Below, one piece after another: positions 42,935 to 54,519 of a stretch of DNA of 64,000 bases (within the stretch, counting starts at the first letter, position 1; every line of letters begins with the position of its first letter). The notes beneath the pieces are model-generated. The model did no database searches. It had not been told where the DNA came from and saw nothing but the letters and a program-made list of their open reading frames with translations. The position numbers and the translations under genes are program-made. Origin of the DNA: Cephalopachus bancanus (Eukaryota; Chordata; Mammalia; Primates; Tarsiidae); NCBI GenBank assembly GCA_027257055.1, contig JAPVLO010000122.1, positions 2,852,001 to 2,916,000 of the forward strand, written 5' to 3'.

Positions 42935-43330
42935 CTCTTGTATGTGTTGGCTACAGCTGCTGTAATGAGGGGGTCACACACTGGGTGGCTTAAACAGCAG
43001 AAGTTTACCATCTTACAGTTTTGGAGGCTGGAAGCCTGAGATCAAGATGACAGCAGGGTTGACTCCCCCTGAGGGCTGCAAGGGAAGGATCTGGTCCAAG
43101 CTCCTCTCCTTCTCTTGGTGCCTCTTCACCTTGTCTTTCCTCTATGGGTGTTTATCTCTGTGTCCAAATCTCCCCACGTTATATTGGATTAGGGCCTACC
43201 CTAATGACCTCACTGTAACTTTATTATCTCTGTAAAGACCATATCTCCAAATATGGTCACATTCTAGATACTGAGGATTAGGACTTCAACATATCTTTTT
43301 TGGGGGAGCGGACACTTGTCAACCCATAAT
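42935..43330 (-). mobile_element. MaLR-type solo LTR, antisense
   Basis: GGCTACAGCTGCTGTAATGA, GTGGCTTAAACAGCAGAAGT, TTTTGGAGGCTGGAAGCCTG, GGATTAGGGCCTACCCTAAT, CCAAATATGGTCACATTCTA and ATTAGGACTTCAACATATC occur in reversed MaLR order. Confidence 0.85.
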
Positions 43331-43389
43331 ATCTCCTTCTGAGTTTCACCTCATTATCAGACCCAGTACCCCCGGATTTTACTTGGAAT

Positions 43390-43500
43390 CTATAGTCACT
43401 TTATTTCTCTAAATCTGCGTTTCCTTTCCTCATTTGTAAAGTGGGGATAAAAATATTTATTTTGCAGTGTTGCAAGGGTTAAATGCAATAAAATAAAATA
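43390..43500 (-). mobile_element. MIR, antisense
   Basis: CCTTTCCTCATTTGTAAAGTG, GGGATAAAAATATTTATTTT and AGGGTTAAATGCAATAAAAT. Confidence 0.65.
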
Positions 43501-43762
43501 CTATAATGTACAACATGAGCTTGTGTTATTACTACTTCCCACTTTCACCCCTGCCCTTCACATATTCTGACCAAGAAGTGGGACAGTGCTAGCTGGTCCC
43601 TGGAATCTGACATTACCTGTACTGAAGTAGCCAAAACAGGCATTGTGACATCAATCTGTGACAAATTTGAAATTTTTCTATAGAAAATCCACTAAAGAAC
43701 AAAGAAGACACACCAAAACACAAGATCACAGGACGGGAGTGAAGAATACCTAGAATGTTTTG

Positions 43763-44042
43763 TTTTTGAGTTGGAGTCTCACTCCTTCACCCAGGCTGGA
43801 GTACGGTGGCATACTCACGGCTACCCCAGCATCGACCTGCTGGGCTCGGACAATCCTTCCGCCTCAGTCTTCCAAGTAGTCGGAACTACAGGCATGTGCT
43901 ACCATGCCCGGCTAATTTTTTATTTATTAGAGATAAGATCTCGCCAAGTTGCCAGGGCTGGTCTCGAAACCGTGGACTCAGGCAATCCACTTGCCTTGGC
44001 CTCCCAAAGTGCTGGGATTACAGGCTGAGGCACTGAGCCTGG
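43763..44042 (-). mobile_element. Alu, antisense
   Basis: GAGTTGGAGTCTCACTCCTT ... GAGGCACTGAGCCTGG. CCTAGAATG(T/G)TTT flanks it (43749-43761, 44043-44056). Confidence 0.94.
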
Positions 44043-44056
44043 CCTAGAATGGTTTT

Positions 44057-44635
44057 AATTTAGGACATGTGAGTCCAGGCTGATTTGGCTGAGAGGTGGC
44101 ATGTGTCAGCCCATTCCCTCTGTTCTGTCTCCCTGGCCTCACCTGCCTTACCAACCCACCCACCATCGCAGGGGTCACTGGCTGCTGCTTATGCACAGGA
44201 GAAGCTCAGTTCTCCAAATCCTGTGGCTTGATGCAGAACCTCCTTACTGAAAGGACTCACCTGTGCATGGGTGCCCCAGCTTGGCCCACCATCTTCCTCA
44301 CCCCAGGATGGGGCAAACTCCTCTCAAGCTCCAGGGGATTTCAACAGAGTCCACTCTGTTATGATCTTGTCTTCCTGGAATCTTTCATTGCGTGGTGGAG
44401 AAAATAAAATCTTATGTTCTTAGCCATAGAATTGTATATCCCTTTACCAGTATTGTTGATAAAATATTTTGATAAAGTATCTAGCATAGGGAGGAAAGTT
44501 CCAAGAGACATTGAGTACTAATAGAGGTTTGTTGAACCTCTATGTTTTATTTTAGAGTTGTGGGGTTCATGTGAGGATTTGTTACATAATGTTGAACTGT
44601 TTTCTGATGGCAGTGTTGAAAAAGTTTACTGTCAT
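44057..44635. other. Unassigned sequence
   Basis: No gene or repeat recognised. Confidence 0.35.
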
Positions 44636-44639
44636 GCAT

Positions 44640-45335
44640 TTATTTTTTATTTTTGATTGAGGTGAAATTCATGTAACATAAAATTAACTATTTAATTTTA
44701 TTATTATTTTTTGAGTTGGAGTCTCACTCTGTCACCCTAGCTGGAGGGCAGGGGCACACTCATGGCCACTGCAGCCTTGACCTGCTGGGTTTAGGTGATC
44801 TTTCTGCCTCAGCCTTCCAAGTAGCTGGAACTACAGATGCACCATGCCCAGCTAGTTTTTGTGATTAATTGTAGAGATGAGGTCTCACCAATTGCCCAAG
44901 CTGGTCTCAAACCCTCGGACTCAGGCAATCCTCTTGCCTCGGCCTCCCAGAGTGCTGGGATTACAGGCTGAGTCACTGAGCCTGGCCTAAAATTAACCAT
45001 TTTAAATTGAATAATTCAGTGGTGCTTAGTATAGTCACAATTTTGTGCATCTGCTACCTTCATCACCCCAAAAGAAAATCCTAGACTCATTTAGTTCTCA
45101 CTCCCATTGTCCCCTCCCCCAGCCCCTGGAAACCACCAATCTGCATTCTGTTTCTATGGATCTACCAGTTCACATAAATGAAACCATACCATACTCATAT
45201 ATGTATTATCTTTTGTATCTGGCTTCTTTCTCTTAGCATAAGATTTTTTAGGTTCATCCATGTTGTAGCATGTATCAGCAAGTCAGTCCTTTTTACAGCT
45301 GAGTAATACTTCATTTTACGGTTATACTGCCATGA
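44640..45335 (-). mobile_element. L1M 3' end, antisense, split by an Alu
   Basis: GTAACATAAAATTAACTATT at 44676-44695, then after the Alu CAGTGGTGCTTAGTATAGTC, CCCCTCCCCCAGCCCCTGGA, GTTTCTATGGATCTACCAGT and AGGTTCATCCATGTTGTAGC, followed by GAGTAATACTTCATTTTACG. This is the reverse complement of the L1M ORF2 end/3'UTR. Confidence 0.8.
44701..44987 (-). mobile_element. Alu, antisense
   Basis: TTATTTTTTGAGTTGGAGTC ... GAGTCACTGAGCCTGGCC. TAAAATTAACTATTT / TAAAATTAACCATTTT flank it. Confidence 0.93.
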
Positions 45336-45475
45336 TTTCATTTTGCTAAATGAGATATGCAAACTGAGCACCAGAACAGACTTCCCCTGGGGTTACTGAA
45401 TCTATGGGGAGGAAAAGAAAGAGAAGGGAAGGTGAAATGGTGGCCCACAAATAAAAATTTCAAGGAAAAATTATA
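45336..45475. other. Short unassigned gap
   Basis: No feature recognised. Confidence 0.3.
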
Positions 45476-45477
45476 GA

Positions 45478-45766
45478 TTTTTTTTTTAATTGCAGTCTCA
45501 TTCTGGATCCCAAGGTAGAATGCAGTGGCACACTCATGGCCACCCCAGCATGTCATACTGGGCTCTAGCCATCCTTCTGCCTCAGCCTTCCAAATAGCAG
45601 GAATTACAAGCGCATGCTACCATGCCCGGCTAATTTTTGATTTTTTATTGTAGAGACAAGGTCTCGCCAAGTTGCCCAGACGGATCTTGAACCCGTGGCC
45701 TCAGGCAATCCACTCACCTGGCCTCCTAAAGTGCTGGGATTACAGGCTGAGTCACCAAACCTGGCC
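45478..45766 (-). mobile_element. Alu, antisense
   Basis: TTTTTTTTTTAATTGCAGTCTC ... GAGTCACCAAACCTGGCC. TAGATTTTTTT / TAGATGTTTTAAAA flanks suggest the TSD. Confidence 0.9.
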
Positions 45767-46155
45767 TAGATGTTTTAAAAACAGGCTTTATGAAGGTTTC
45801 AGTATATGATGTGAGATGAAAACTTTCTTTGTCTTCCTGTGAAATCTTCATTGAAGTTGAAATCATTAATGTTTTGTGACTTTAGAACTTATTTTTTCAA
45901 TATGCTAAATTGCTAAGTGCAACCTTAAGGTATGATCAAAAACTAAAGCTACTGATGTGCATCCTGGTCATCCAGCTACCTGGATTCAACAGCTTTGGGT
46001 TAGAACTGAGTTCCCTCTGGAAGGTGACTAAAAGTTTAGCCTCTCGATGAAGCACATGTAGATGGTCATTCTGCTACAACCTGCGTCCCACTTGCTTGAG
46101 AGCTAAGCCCTGTTTTGTCATATCAAGATATAATTTGGCTGCTTTAAAAAAAATT
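45767..46155. other. Unassigned sequence
   Basis: No gene or repeat recognised. Confidence 0.3.
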
Positions 46156-46159
46156 GACA

Positions 46160-46277
46160 AGGCTGAGGCAGAAGGATCACTGGAGCCCAGCAGGTCGAGG
46201 CTGCGGTGGCTGGGAGCAGCCACTGCACTCCAGTCTGGGAAACAGAGTGAGACTCCAACTTAAAAAAAAAAAAAAAA
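46160..46277 (+). mobile_element. Alu right-arm fragment, sense
   Basis: Begins at AAGGCTGAGGCAGAAGGAT, runs through CACTGCACTCCAGTCTGGG to poly-A. TGACAA on both sides (about 46154 and 46279) suggests a real truncated insertion. Confidence 0.85.
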
Positions 46278-46284
46278 GTGACAA

Positions 46285-46655
46285 TTGCTATGGTCTGAAT
46301 GTCTGTGTTCCCTTCAAATTCATATGTGAAAATTCTAACCCCCGAGATAATAGTGGTAAGAAGTGAAGCCTTTGGGAAGAGAGCAGGTCATGACAGTGAT
46401 GTCCTCATAAATGAGATTAGTACCTTTATAAAAGAGGCCTGAAAGAGCTTGTTTGCTACTTCCACCATTTGAGGGCCCAGCTAGAAGGTGCTATTCCTAC
46501 GAGCCAAGAGGCAGACCTTCATCAGACACAGAATCGGCTGGCACCTTGATCTTGGACTTCTCAGCCTCCAGAACTGTGAAAATAAATTTCTATGTTCATG
46601 AGCTACCCAGTCTATGGTATTATGTTATAGGAGCCTGAAAAGACTAAGACAACCA
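46285..46655 (+). mobile_element. MaLR-type solo LTR, sense
   Basis: TGCTATGGTCTGAATGTCTG, AAATTCATATGTGAAAATTC, GAAGCCTTTGGGAAGAGAGC, GATTAGTACCTTTATAAAAG, CACCTTGATCTTGGACTTCT, CTCCAGAACTGTGAAAATAA and AGGAGCCTGAAAAGACTAAG in order. Confidence 0.8.
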
Positions 46656-48080
46656 TGAAATGAGTCAACTGGTCTCTGTAGTAAATTTTCATCTTAACCC
46701 TACGCAACTGGGCCCATTCTCACTCCCAATATAAAAGATCGGAGGGGAGGGGGAACATCTGATAAGGCCTTGTACAAGGAAAGACCTCTAAAACCCTTGG
46801 GTTGCTTCACCCCTTTCCTGACATGGGGTACAGAAAAGAGAATTGACTTTCCTATTTAGATTAAATCATGGGGAAATTCACTGCAGCACAAAACATAAAC
46901 TTTCGGCCAACACGAAGTTTTTCTTAATCTGATTAGGTGCCTGGCATTCAGAATCATTGAGTGCCTATTGTACGACGTGAATAAAAATGTGCTGAACTTC
47001 AGCTGCTTAATAGAATAGATAAAATTATAATTTACTAGGCTAATACATCACAAGAAATAGGGCTGCTTCCCTGTGGAGAACCTGGAGACCTGGGATCCAG
47101 AGCACTGAGCCTAGAAACTCATTTGAACTCTGAAGAACCCTTAGCAACAGATAACAAACAGGGCGGAATCCAGAAGAAGGAGCATGTGCTCCCACCTCCC
47201 ACCAAATTCCTCCTCTGCTCTGGTATTTGCCACATCTGGAATACACCAGTTCTGATGATGTTTTTATAGGATTGGCTTGAAAGGCAATTGCCCTGGAACA
47301 TTTGACTTTTAGTATCCAAATGATCACATCTAGAATATATAAAAAGGGGAAACTGTGATCGACTTTAGCTTCCCAACCCTAATTTCCTTCCTTTCTACTC
47401 AGTTAATAGGTCTCAAGTGACTGTTTTAGGACAATGTTCAGAAGCTCTCAATTTTTTTTTTCATTCCCTTTGAAATGTTTTTTCTCCTGATTCACAATAT
47501 TCCCTCTCCAGCAAAAAAGCAACAATTAAAATATGGCTGTGGTTTTTCTTTGAAAAGGAAGAAGAATGGGGTAGGAGCAAGGGTGGGGCAGAAAGGAGCA
47601 CATGGGTTTGAAACCAAGGGAAGATATGTGTGGCTAATATAGACTCACAGACAGGCAGGAGGGAATATACCCTGTAATTTCCAGTCTCTCCCTTTTGATG
47701 CCATTGAGCTCCCATCAGTGGAGAAGAGGCAAGAATGCCTGTTGTGAAGCTCCTAAGAACCGTGTTCCAAAGATCTTCTTGAACCTGATGTTGATTGAAT
47801 AGTGATGCTGATTTTCCCCAATCATTCTTTAGAGAAGGAGCATGGACAAATGAATCCAAGGATATACACGAATTTGAGCTGTGAGTGCGTGATTGCTGAG
47901 CACTACACTCATCATCCACAAACATAATTGGGCAAGGGCAGGTACTCTTTCAACACTAGGGATTTCATAACCGTGGACACCCACGGAAACCTGTTGTTTG
48001 AACATTTGTTGGTTAAATAGGCTGTAAGGGCCCCCAGATGGTCAAACCTATTGAAATGGACTTTTGCTATCTTTGGAAAA
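46656..48080. other. Unassigned sequence
   Basis: No gene or repeat recognised. Minus-strand frames of 154 and 95 codons (47461-47925, 47040-47327) show no domain I recognise. Confidence 0.4.
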
Positions 48081-48084
48081 TCCC

Positions 48085-48523
<439 letters not shown>

Positions 48524-48894
48524 CCTACAGCCAACTAGTCAACTCCCGAGAGAAGAAATGATTGACGTTTTAAACCTGAGCTTTAGGGTGATTTGTTACC
48601 TGGTGACAGTGCACTGATGCAGCAGTCAGTGCTAGGTTAGGGTGCATCCATGTTCCAGCTCACAGGAAGCAGGTAGAGCCCAGAGAAACAATGCAGTAAG
48701 GTCTGGAGGTAGCACAGATCACATCTGCTTACACCCCCATGTGGTCACACATTGCCAAAAGCTGGGAGTAGGGGTGGGGCTGGAAGAGTTAGTCTCTGGT
48801 GGGATGGCATGTTTAGCTACCACTCTCTTGGTATGGAAGAAAAGGAGAAGGGATTTTAGGGGATAGCTGGCAGTATCTGCTACACGCGAACAGT
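48524..48894. other. Unassigned sequence
   Basis: No feature recognised. Confidence 0.3.
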
Positions 48895-49200
48895 GCAAGA
48901 AATGCCTTATTCAGGAAAAGTGAAAAGGACCATCAGAAGAGATTCCCCAGAAAAACAAAACACTTGAGCTGAAGCTTGGGAGGATGAGTAGGAGTTTGCC
49001 AGATGGGAAAGACAGGAAAAAGTGATCCAGGCAGAAGAAACGGTGTATACTAAAAGGAGAGATATACAGGAAACCATGGCTTGATCAGGGAGTGGTGAAG
49101 AGATTGGTGTGATTGGAGTGTCATAGATGGTGCTGGAAGGAGAGCAGATATAGGCAGAGGCATAGCATGACTAAGATATCTGAGCAACTGAGCCAGCATG
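48895..49200 (+). mobile_element. Ancient repeat (same family as 8270)
   Basis: CACTTGAGCTGAAGCTTGGG, GATGAGTAGGAGTTTGCCAG, GATCCAGGCAGAAGAAACGG and CAGGGAGTGGTGAAGAGATT occur in the family's order. Confidence 0.5.
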
Positions 49201-50900
49201 GCATGTGGTGTTTGATTTTACTTTCCATCCTCATAGATTGTTGTGATTTTTATATGGTTACAGGACAAAAATGGAACTGAGACATAAATGCTATAACTGG
49301 TAGAACTGATTGTGTGTATTTTCCTGTCCTGACTTTTTTTCTCCTAGGAAATGGGGAGTTGGGCATGTGCTGTGATTTGGGTGTCCCCATGATGGTCCTC
49401 ACCCTTGTGCCTTCAGGGAACCACAGTGTGCCTTTTCCAAAGCTCTGCAATTTCACTTCAAACTTTCCATCTTCCCTTCTCCAAATGCTGTCTGGAAGCA
49501 CATATGTTTTCTCCCCACCTCTCCAGTTCCTGACTTCCACGCAGAAACCAAATGAAGCCAAAAGATTATCCTAGACCAAGAAATAGGGCTTATAATTTTC
49601 ACCGCCTTCACTGTTGGACAGTAGAGATGCTATAATGCAGCCTGTCACATGGGGTTTGTTGTGTGAGAATCGTCTCTGACAGCTGGTTGGCCTAAACCTC
49701 TAGTCCATTATCCACATAAGAGCCCCGTCTCCTGATACGTTCATTAGGGTGGGACTCATCTGTTCTGGACTTCGTGTCTGCTTGCTTCCTTTCCCAGGCC
49801 TGGCTAACAGAAGCTGGAGCTCACATTTTATGTGGCTTCCTGGTCTTTATTCCTTTTAAGTGCACTCCATGGAGAAGAGCTTTATAGAGAGATGAAATTT
49901 ATGTAGTGTCAGCAGAACCCAGCCCCAGATGTCCCAGTGCTGGAAGAATTCTATCAGGCAGGTGCTGCTAAGCGTCTGCTTCACTTAGGGTCTGATAAAT
50001 CACAGATGTCTTAACATTTGCAACCGTCAGCATGAAGTCCGGATACAATCACTCAGGATTCCTAAACTCCTCTTCTTAACACTTGTAAAACCGCCCAATC
50101 TTCAGCACACTAAGCCAGCCAAATTAAGCAAATGGGGAAAATAAAAACTCCTTTTAAATCCATTGTTTTCTATAGAAAAGCTCATTCTCCATGTGAATTT
50201 TTGGAGAAGTTCCCCTGTGACAAAATGTGCCTGCAGCTATGCCAGGAAGAGAAAGTAGAGAAGCAACCCTGCTGCTGGTGTGTGTTCTGTAAGCATTTTG
50301 GAAGAGACTCTTAGAATGTGGCTTTCAGACAACACTAAGTGTTGATTCCCTCTGAAGATATGATTCTGGGAAGCTCCTAAGTAGCCAGAAGAAAATGGGT
50401 CTCTTTCTTGGGGGCTGATGGTGTTGCAATGGGAACACTAGAACTTCTGTGTCCTGGAAATGTCCTAGCCACCTGCTGAGTCCCTCCCCATAAAAAGGGA
50501 GGCAGCCCAGGGGGACTCCTCACCCATCACTGATCATGCTCTTTGGTCTGTGAGAGCTGATTGGACCAGAAGAAGACCTGACCACAGACTTGCAGACCTA
50601 TAGGCTGGTAGGTCAACAGAGTTCACCCAATAAGAATAAGGACAGAAATAAGGACAGAAACCAGCTGGACCAAAGACTTTTCTCTCAGGATTTAACTAGA
50701 AAATATAGCCAGAGAGTAAGCATTAGGTAAAGCAAACAAACCTGAAGAAAAATAGAGACTGAGTGAATGAATCCTAGCTGCCAGAATCTTGGAGTAGGAA
50801 CCAATGAGCTTCCATGTCTGAGCCAATTTAGAAATAATTCAGTGGCCAGAGCTACGTTATATCCCAGCCCAGGGCTCAATCCATAAAATAACAAGAAAAG
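49201..50900. other. Unassigned sequence
   Basis: No gene or repeat recognised. Short frames here lack splice context or domains. Confidence 0.4.
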
Positions 50901-50904
50901 CAAA

Positions 50905-51090
50905 AGTTTGTTCAACCTTTGCTCTGTGCCAGGCACCATTCTGAGCACTTCATATATATTGACTCATTTAATCCTCACAACAATCCTATGAGGTGCTTTT
51001 ATCACTCTTTCCTTCCAAGGAGAAAACAGACACAAACAGAATAAGCAATTTGCCTACAAACACACCGTTGGTAAGTGACTGAAAGAGGAT
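50905..51090 (+). mobile_element. MIR, sense, well preserved
   Basis: TTTGCTCTGTGCCAGGCACC, TTGACTCATTTAATCCTCAC, AACAATCCTATGAGGTGCTT and GTTGGTAAGTGACTGAAAGA cover most of the MIR core and 3' side. Confidence 0.85.
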
Positions 51091-51101
51091 TTGCGCTTGT
51101 C

Positions 51102-51272
51102 AGATGTTGTGTTTTCACAAATTGAATTTTTGTGTCAACCCCTTGTCAAGAAATTCAATCAGCATCATTTTTCCCACAGTGTATGCTCACTTTTTGTCTC
51201 TGTATCACATTTTAGTAATTCTATCAATATTTCAAACTTCTTTATTTATTATATCTATAATGAGGATCTGTG
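51102..51272 (+). repeat. Tigger1 5' segment, copy 1 of an internal duplication
   Basis: The original 5' subterminal region. It shares about 95% identity, by eye, with 51790-51962 across GTTGTGTTTT...TTCAAACTT and the following AT-rich tail. Confidence 0.85.
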
Positions 51273-51789
51273 ATCATTGTCTTTGTTGTAACTACGGTAA
51301 TTGTTTTAGAGCACCAAGACCTGCACCCATATAAGATAGTAAACTTAATCAGTTAATGATTCTGTTCTAAATCAAGTTCTGACTTCCCCACTAATTAGGC
51401 TCTTCCTGCATTTCTCTCCCTCTCCTCAGGCCTCCCTATTCCCTGAGACACAGCAAAATTGAAATTAGACTAATCAGTAATCCAAAAGAGACTGCTAAGT
51501 GTTCAAGTGAAAGGAAGAGTTATATATTTCTCATTTGTAAATCAAAAGCTAGAAATGATTAAGCTTAGTGAAGAAGCCATGTTGAAAACCAACATAGACT
51601 GAAAGCTAGGCCTCTTGTACCAAACAGTCAAGCTGTGAATGCAGAGGATAAGTTCTTGAAGGAAATTAGAAGCACTAGGCAAACACACGAATGATAAGAA
51701 AGTGAAATTGCCTCATTGGGAGAAAGTTTGAGCAGTCTGGATAGGAGATCAAACCAGCCACAACAGGTCCTTAAGCCAAAGCCTAATCA

Positions 51790-51962
51790 AAGCAATGTTG
51801 TGTTTTTACAAATTGAATTTGTGGCAACCCCTTGTCAAGAAATTCTATCAGCATCATTTTTCCCACAGTGTATGCTCACTTTTTGTCACTGTATCACATT
51901 TTGGTAATTCTATCAATATCTCAAACTTTATTATTATTATATTTATCATAAGAATCTGATCT
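51790..51962 (+). repeat. Tigger1 5' segment, copy 2, inside the transposase region
   Basis: It lies between AGCCTAATCAAAGCAA and TCTAACTCTCTACAACTCTATG, two pieces that are adjacent in Tigger1. It therefore splits the transposase reading frame. No terminal inverted repeat accompanies it. Confidence 0.85.
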
Positions 51963-52068
51963 AACTCTCTACAACTCTATGAAAGCTGATATAACTGAGG
52001 AAGCTACAGAAGAAAAGATTGAAGACAGTAGAGGTTGGTTCGTGAGGTTTAAAAAAAGAAGGCTTCAG

Positions 52069-52357
52069 CCAGGCTCGGTGGCTCAGCCTGTAATCCCGCG
52101 CCTTTGGGAGGCTGAGGTGAGTGGATTGCCTGAGCCCGCGGGTTCAAGACCCACCTGGGCAGCGAGACCTCATCTCTACAATAAATCAAAAAATCAGCCA
52201 GGCGTGGTAGCGCATGCCTGTAATTCCAGCTACTTGGAAGGCTGAGGCGGAAGGATCGCCGGAGCCCAGCAGGTCGAGGCTGCGGTGGCCGGGAGCGGCC
52301 ACTGCACTCCAGTCTGGGCGACAGAGTGAGACTCCAACTCAAAAAAAAAAAAAAAAA
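52069..52357 (+). mobile_element. Young Alu, sense, 5-nt-deletion subfamily (first of a pair)
   Basis: CCAGGCTCGGTGGCTCAGCC, CCCGCGCCTTTGGGAGG, CTGGGCAGCGAGACC (deletion), poly-A. AAGAAG(G/C)CTTCAG lies on each side (52056-52068, 52358-52370). Confidence 0.97.
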
Positions 52358-52370
52358 AAGAAGCCTTCAG

Positions 52371-52664
52371 CCAGGCTCGGTGGCTCAGCCTGTAATCGCG
52401 TACTTTGGGAGGCTGAGGTGAGTGAATTGTCTGAGCCTGCGAGTTTGAGACCAGCCTGGGCAACTTGGCGAGTCCTCATCTCTACAATAAATCAAAAATT
52501 AGCCGGGTGTGGTAGCGCGCACCTGTAGTTCCAGCTACTTGGAAGGCTGAGGCGGAAGGATCGTGGGAGCCCAGCAGGTCGAGGCTGCAGTGGCCGGGAG
52601 CGGCCACTGCTCTCCAGTCTGGATGACAGAGTGAGACTCCAACTCAAAAAAAAAAAAGAAAAGA
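52371..52664 (+). mobile_element. Young Alu, sense, without the deletion (second of a pair)
   Basis: Starts directly after the second duplication copy. GGGCAACTTGGCGAG keeps the pentamer, so it is not a copy of its neighbour. A third AAGAAGCCTTC copy follows at 52665-52675. Confidence 0.96.
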
Positions 52665-54165
52665 AAGAAGCCTTCTTTGGAACATGAAAGTATATGGTAA
52701 AACAGCAAATGCTGATGTAGAAGCTGTATCAAGTTCTCCAGAAGACCTAGCTAAGATAATTGATGAAGGTGGCTACACTAAACAATAGATTTTCACTATA
52801 GCTGAAATAGCCTTATTTTGGAAGACGCCACCTAGGACTTTCATAGCTAGAGAGGAGAAGACAATACTTGGCTTCAAAGGACAGACTATTTCACTTGTTA
52901 AGAGCTAACACAGCTTGTGACTTTAAGTTGAAGCCAGTGTTGATTTACCACTCTCCAAACCCTAAGATCCTTAAGAATTATGCTAAATCTATTCTGCCTC
53001 TGTTATATGAGTGGAACAACAGAGCCTGGATGACAGCACATCTATTTTCAGTATGCTTTACTGAATATTTTAAGCCCATTTTTGAGAACTACTTCTCAGA
53101 AAAAAAATTCCTTTCAAAATATTCCTGCTCATTGACAATGCATCTGATCATCCAGGAATTCTGATGGAGATGTATAAGGAGATTAATGTTTCCTACCTGC
53201 TAACACAACATCCATTATGCAGTCCATGGATCCAGGAATACTTTTTACTTTCAAGTCTTATTATTTAAAAAACACGTTTCACAAGGCAATAGCTGTCATA
53301 GTAATTCTTTTGACATATCTGAGCAAAGTAAATTGAAAGCCTTCTGGAAAGGATTTACAACTCTAGATGCCATTCAGAACATTTGTGATTCATGAGAGGA
53401 GGTCAAAATATTAACATTAATAGGAGTTTGGAAGAAGTTGATTCTAACCTTCATGGATGACTTTAAGGAGTTCAAGTCTTCAGTGGAGGAAGTAACTGCA
53501 GATGTGGTAGAAACAGCAAGAGAGCTAGAATTAGAAGTGGAGCCTGAAGATGTGGCTGAATTGCTACAATCTCATGATAAAACTTTAATGAATGAGAAAC
53601 TGCTTCTTATGAGCAAAGAAAGTGGTTTCGTGGGATGGAATCTACCTTGGTGAACATTATTGAAAGGACAACAAAGGCTTTAGAATGTTACATAAACTTA
53701 GTTGATAAAGTGATGACAGGGTTTAAGAGTATTGACTCCAATTTTGAAAAAAGTTCTATTGTGGGTAAAATGCTACTGAGCAGGATCACATGACAAGAAG
53801 AAATCTTTCATGAAAAGAAGAGTCAATCTATGTAGCAAACTTCACTGTTGTGCTATTTTAAGAAATTGCCACAGTCACCTCAACCTTCAGCAGCAACCAC
53901 CCTGATCAGTCATCAATATTAAGGCAAGACCCTCCACCAGCAAAAAAATTATGATACGCTGAAAGACTCAGATGATCTTCAGCATTTTTAGCAATAAAGT
54001 ACTTTTAAATTAAGGTACATACTTTTTTTTAGACAAAATGCTGTTGCATACTTAATAGACTATAATACAATGTGAATGTAATTTTTACACATTATGGAAA
54101 CCAAAAAGTTGTGTGACTTGCCTTAGTGAGTTATTCACTTTATTGCAATTAAATATTGTTTAATT

Positions 54166-54460
54166 GCTGGGCTCGGTGGCTCAGCCTGTAATCCCGCGCC
54201 TTTGGGAGTCTGAGGTGAGTGGATTGCCTGAGCCCGCGGGTTCGAGACCCGCCTGGGCAGGCGAGACCTCATCTCTACAATAAATCAAAAATTAGCCGGG
54301 CGTGGTAGCGCATGCCTGTAGTTCCAGCTACTTGGAAGGCTGAGGCAGAAGGATCTCCTGAACACAGCAGGTCGAGGCTGCGGTGGTCGGGAGCAGCCAC
54401 TGCACTCCAGTCTGGGCGACTGAGTGAGACTCCAACTCAAAAAAATATATATATATATAT
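54166..54460 (+). mobile_element. Young Alu, sense, near the Tigger1 3' end
   Basis: GCTGGGCTCGGTGGCTCAGC, CCCGCGCCTTTGGGAG, CTGGGCAGGCGAGACC (4-nt version of the deletion). The tail becomes (AT)n at about 54445-54460. GTTTAATT is repeated at 54158-54165 and 54462-54469. Confidence 0.95.
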
Positions 54461-54519
54461 AGTTTAATTTTGTTGTGGTGGTCTGGAACTAAACCCACAA
54501 TATCTCCAACGTATGCTTG

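Larger units (their letters stand above)
51491..53988 (+). pseudogene. Tigger1 transposase pseudogene
   Basis: Sense-strand remains of the pogo-type transposase (CENP-B-like DNA-binding N-terminus, then a DDE catalytic core). The normal start codon is lost (CTGCTAAGTGTTC). The first catalytic Asp codon of the N-x-D-E-T block reads GCT (Ala) at 52801-52803. The second is kept in LIDNASDHP (about 53132), and the third as GAT at 53229. The C-terminal acidic region ([33 protein letters not shown]) remains open for 71 codons at 53438-53653. Numerous stops, an internal duplication and two Alus make it non-functional. Confidence 0.9.
51094..54519 (+). mobile_element. Tigger1 (pogo/Tc1-mariner) transposon, near complete, dead
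   Basis: The 5' subterminal text (CACAAATTGAATTTTTGTG, TCACATTTTAGTAATTCTAT), transposase coding region and 3' end (GGTCTGGAACTAAACCCACA, ATATCTCCAACGTATGCTTG) are collinear with Tigger1. The first ~40 bp of the 5' inverted repeat is missing. Three Alus (52069, 52371, 54166) interrupt it. Without them it is about 2.55 kb, slightly over the ~2.4-kb family length because of an internal duplication. Confidence 0.9.
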
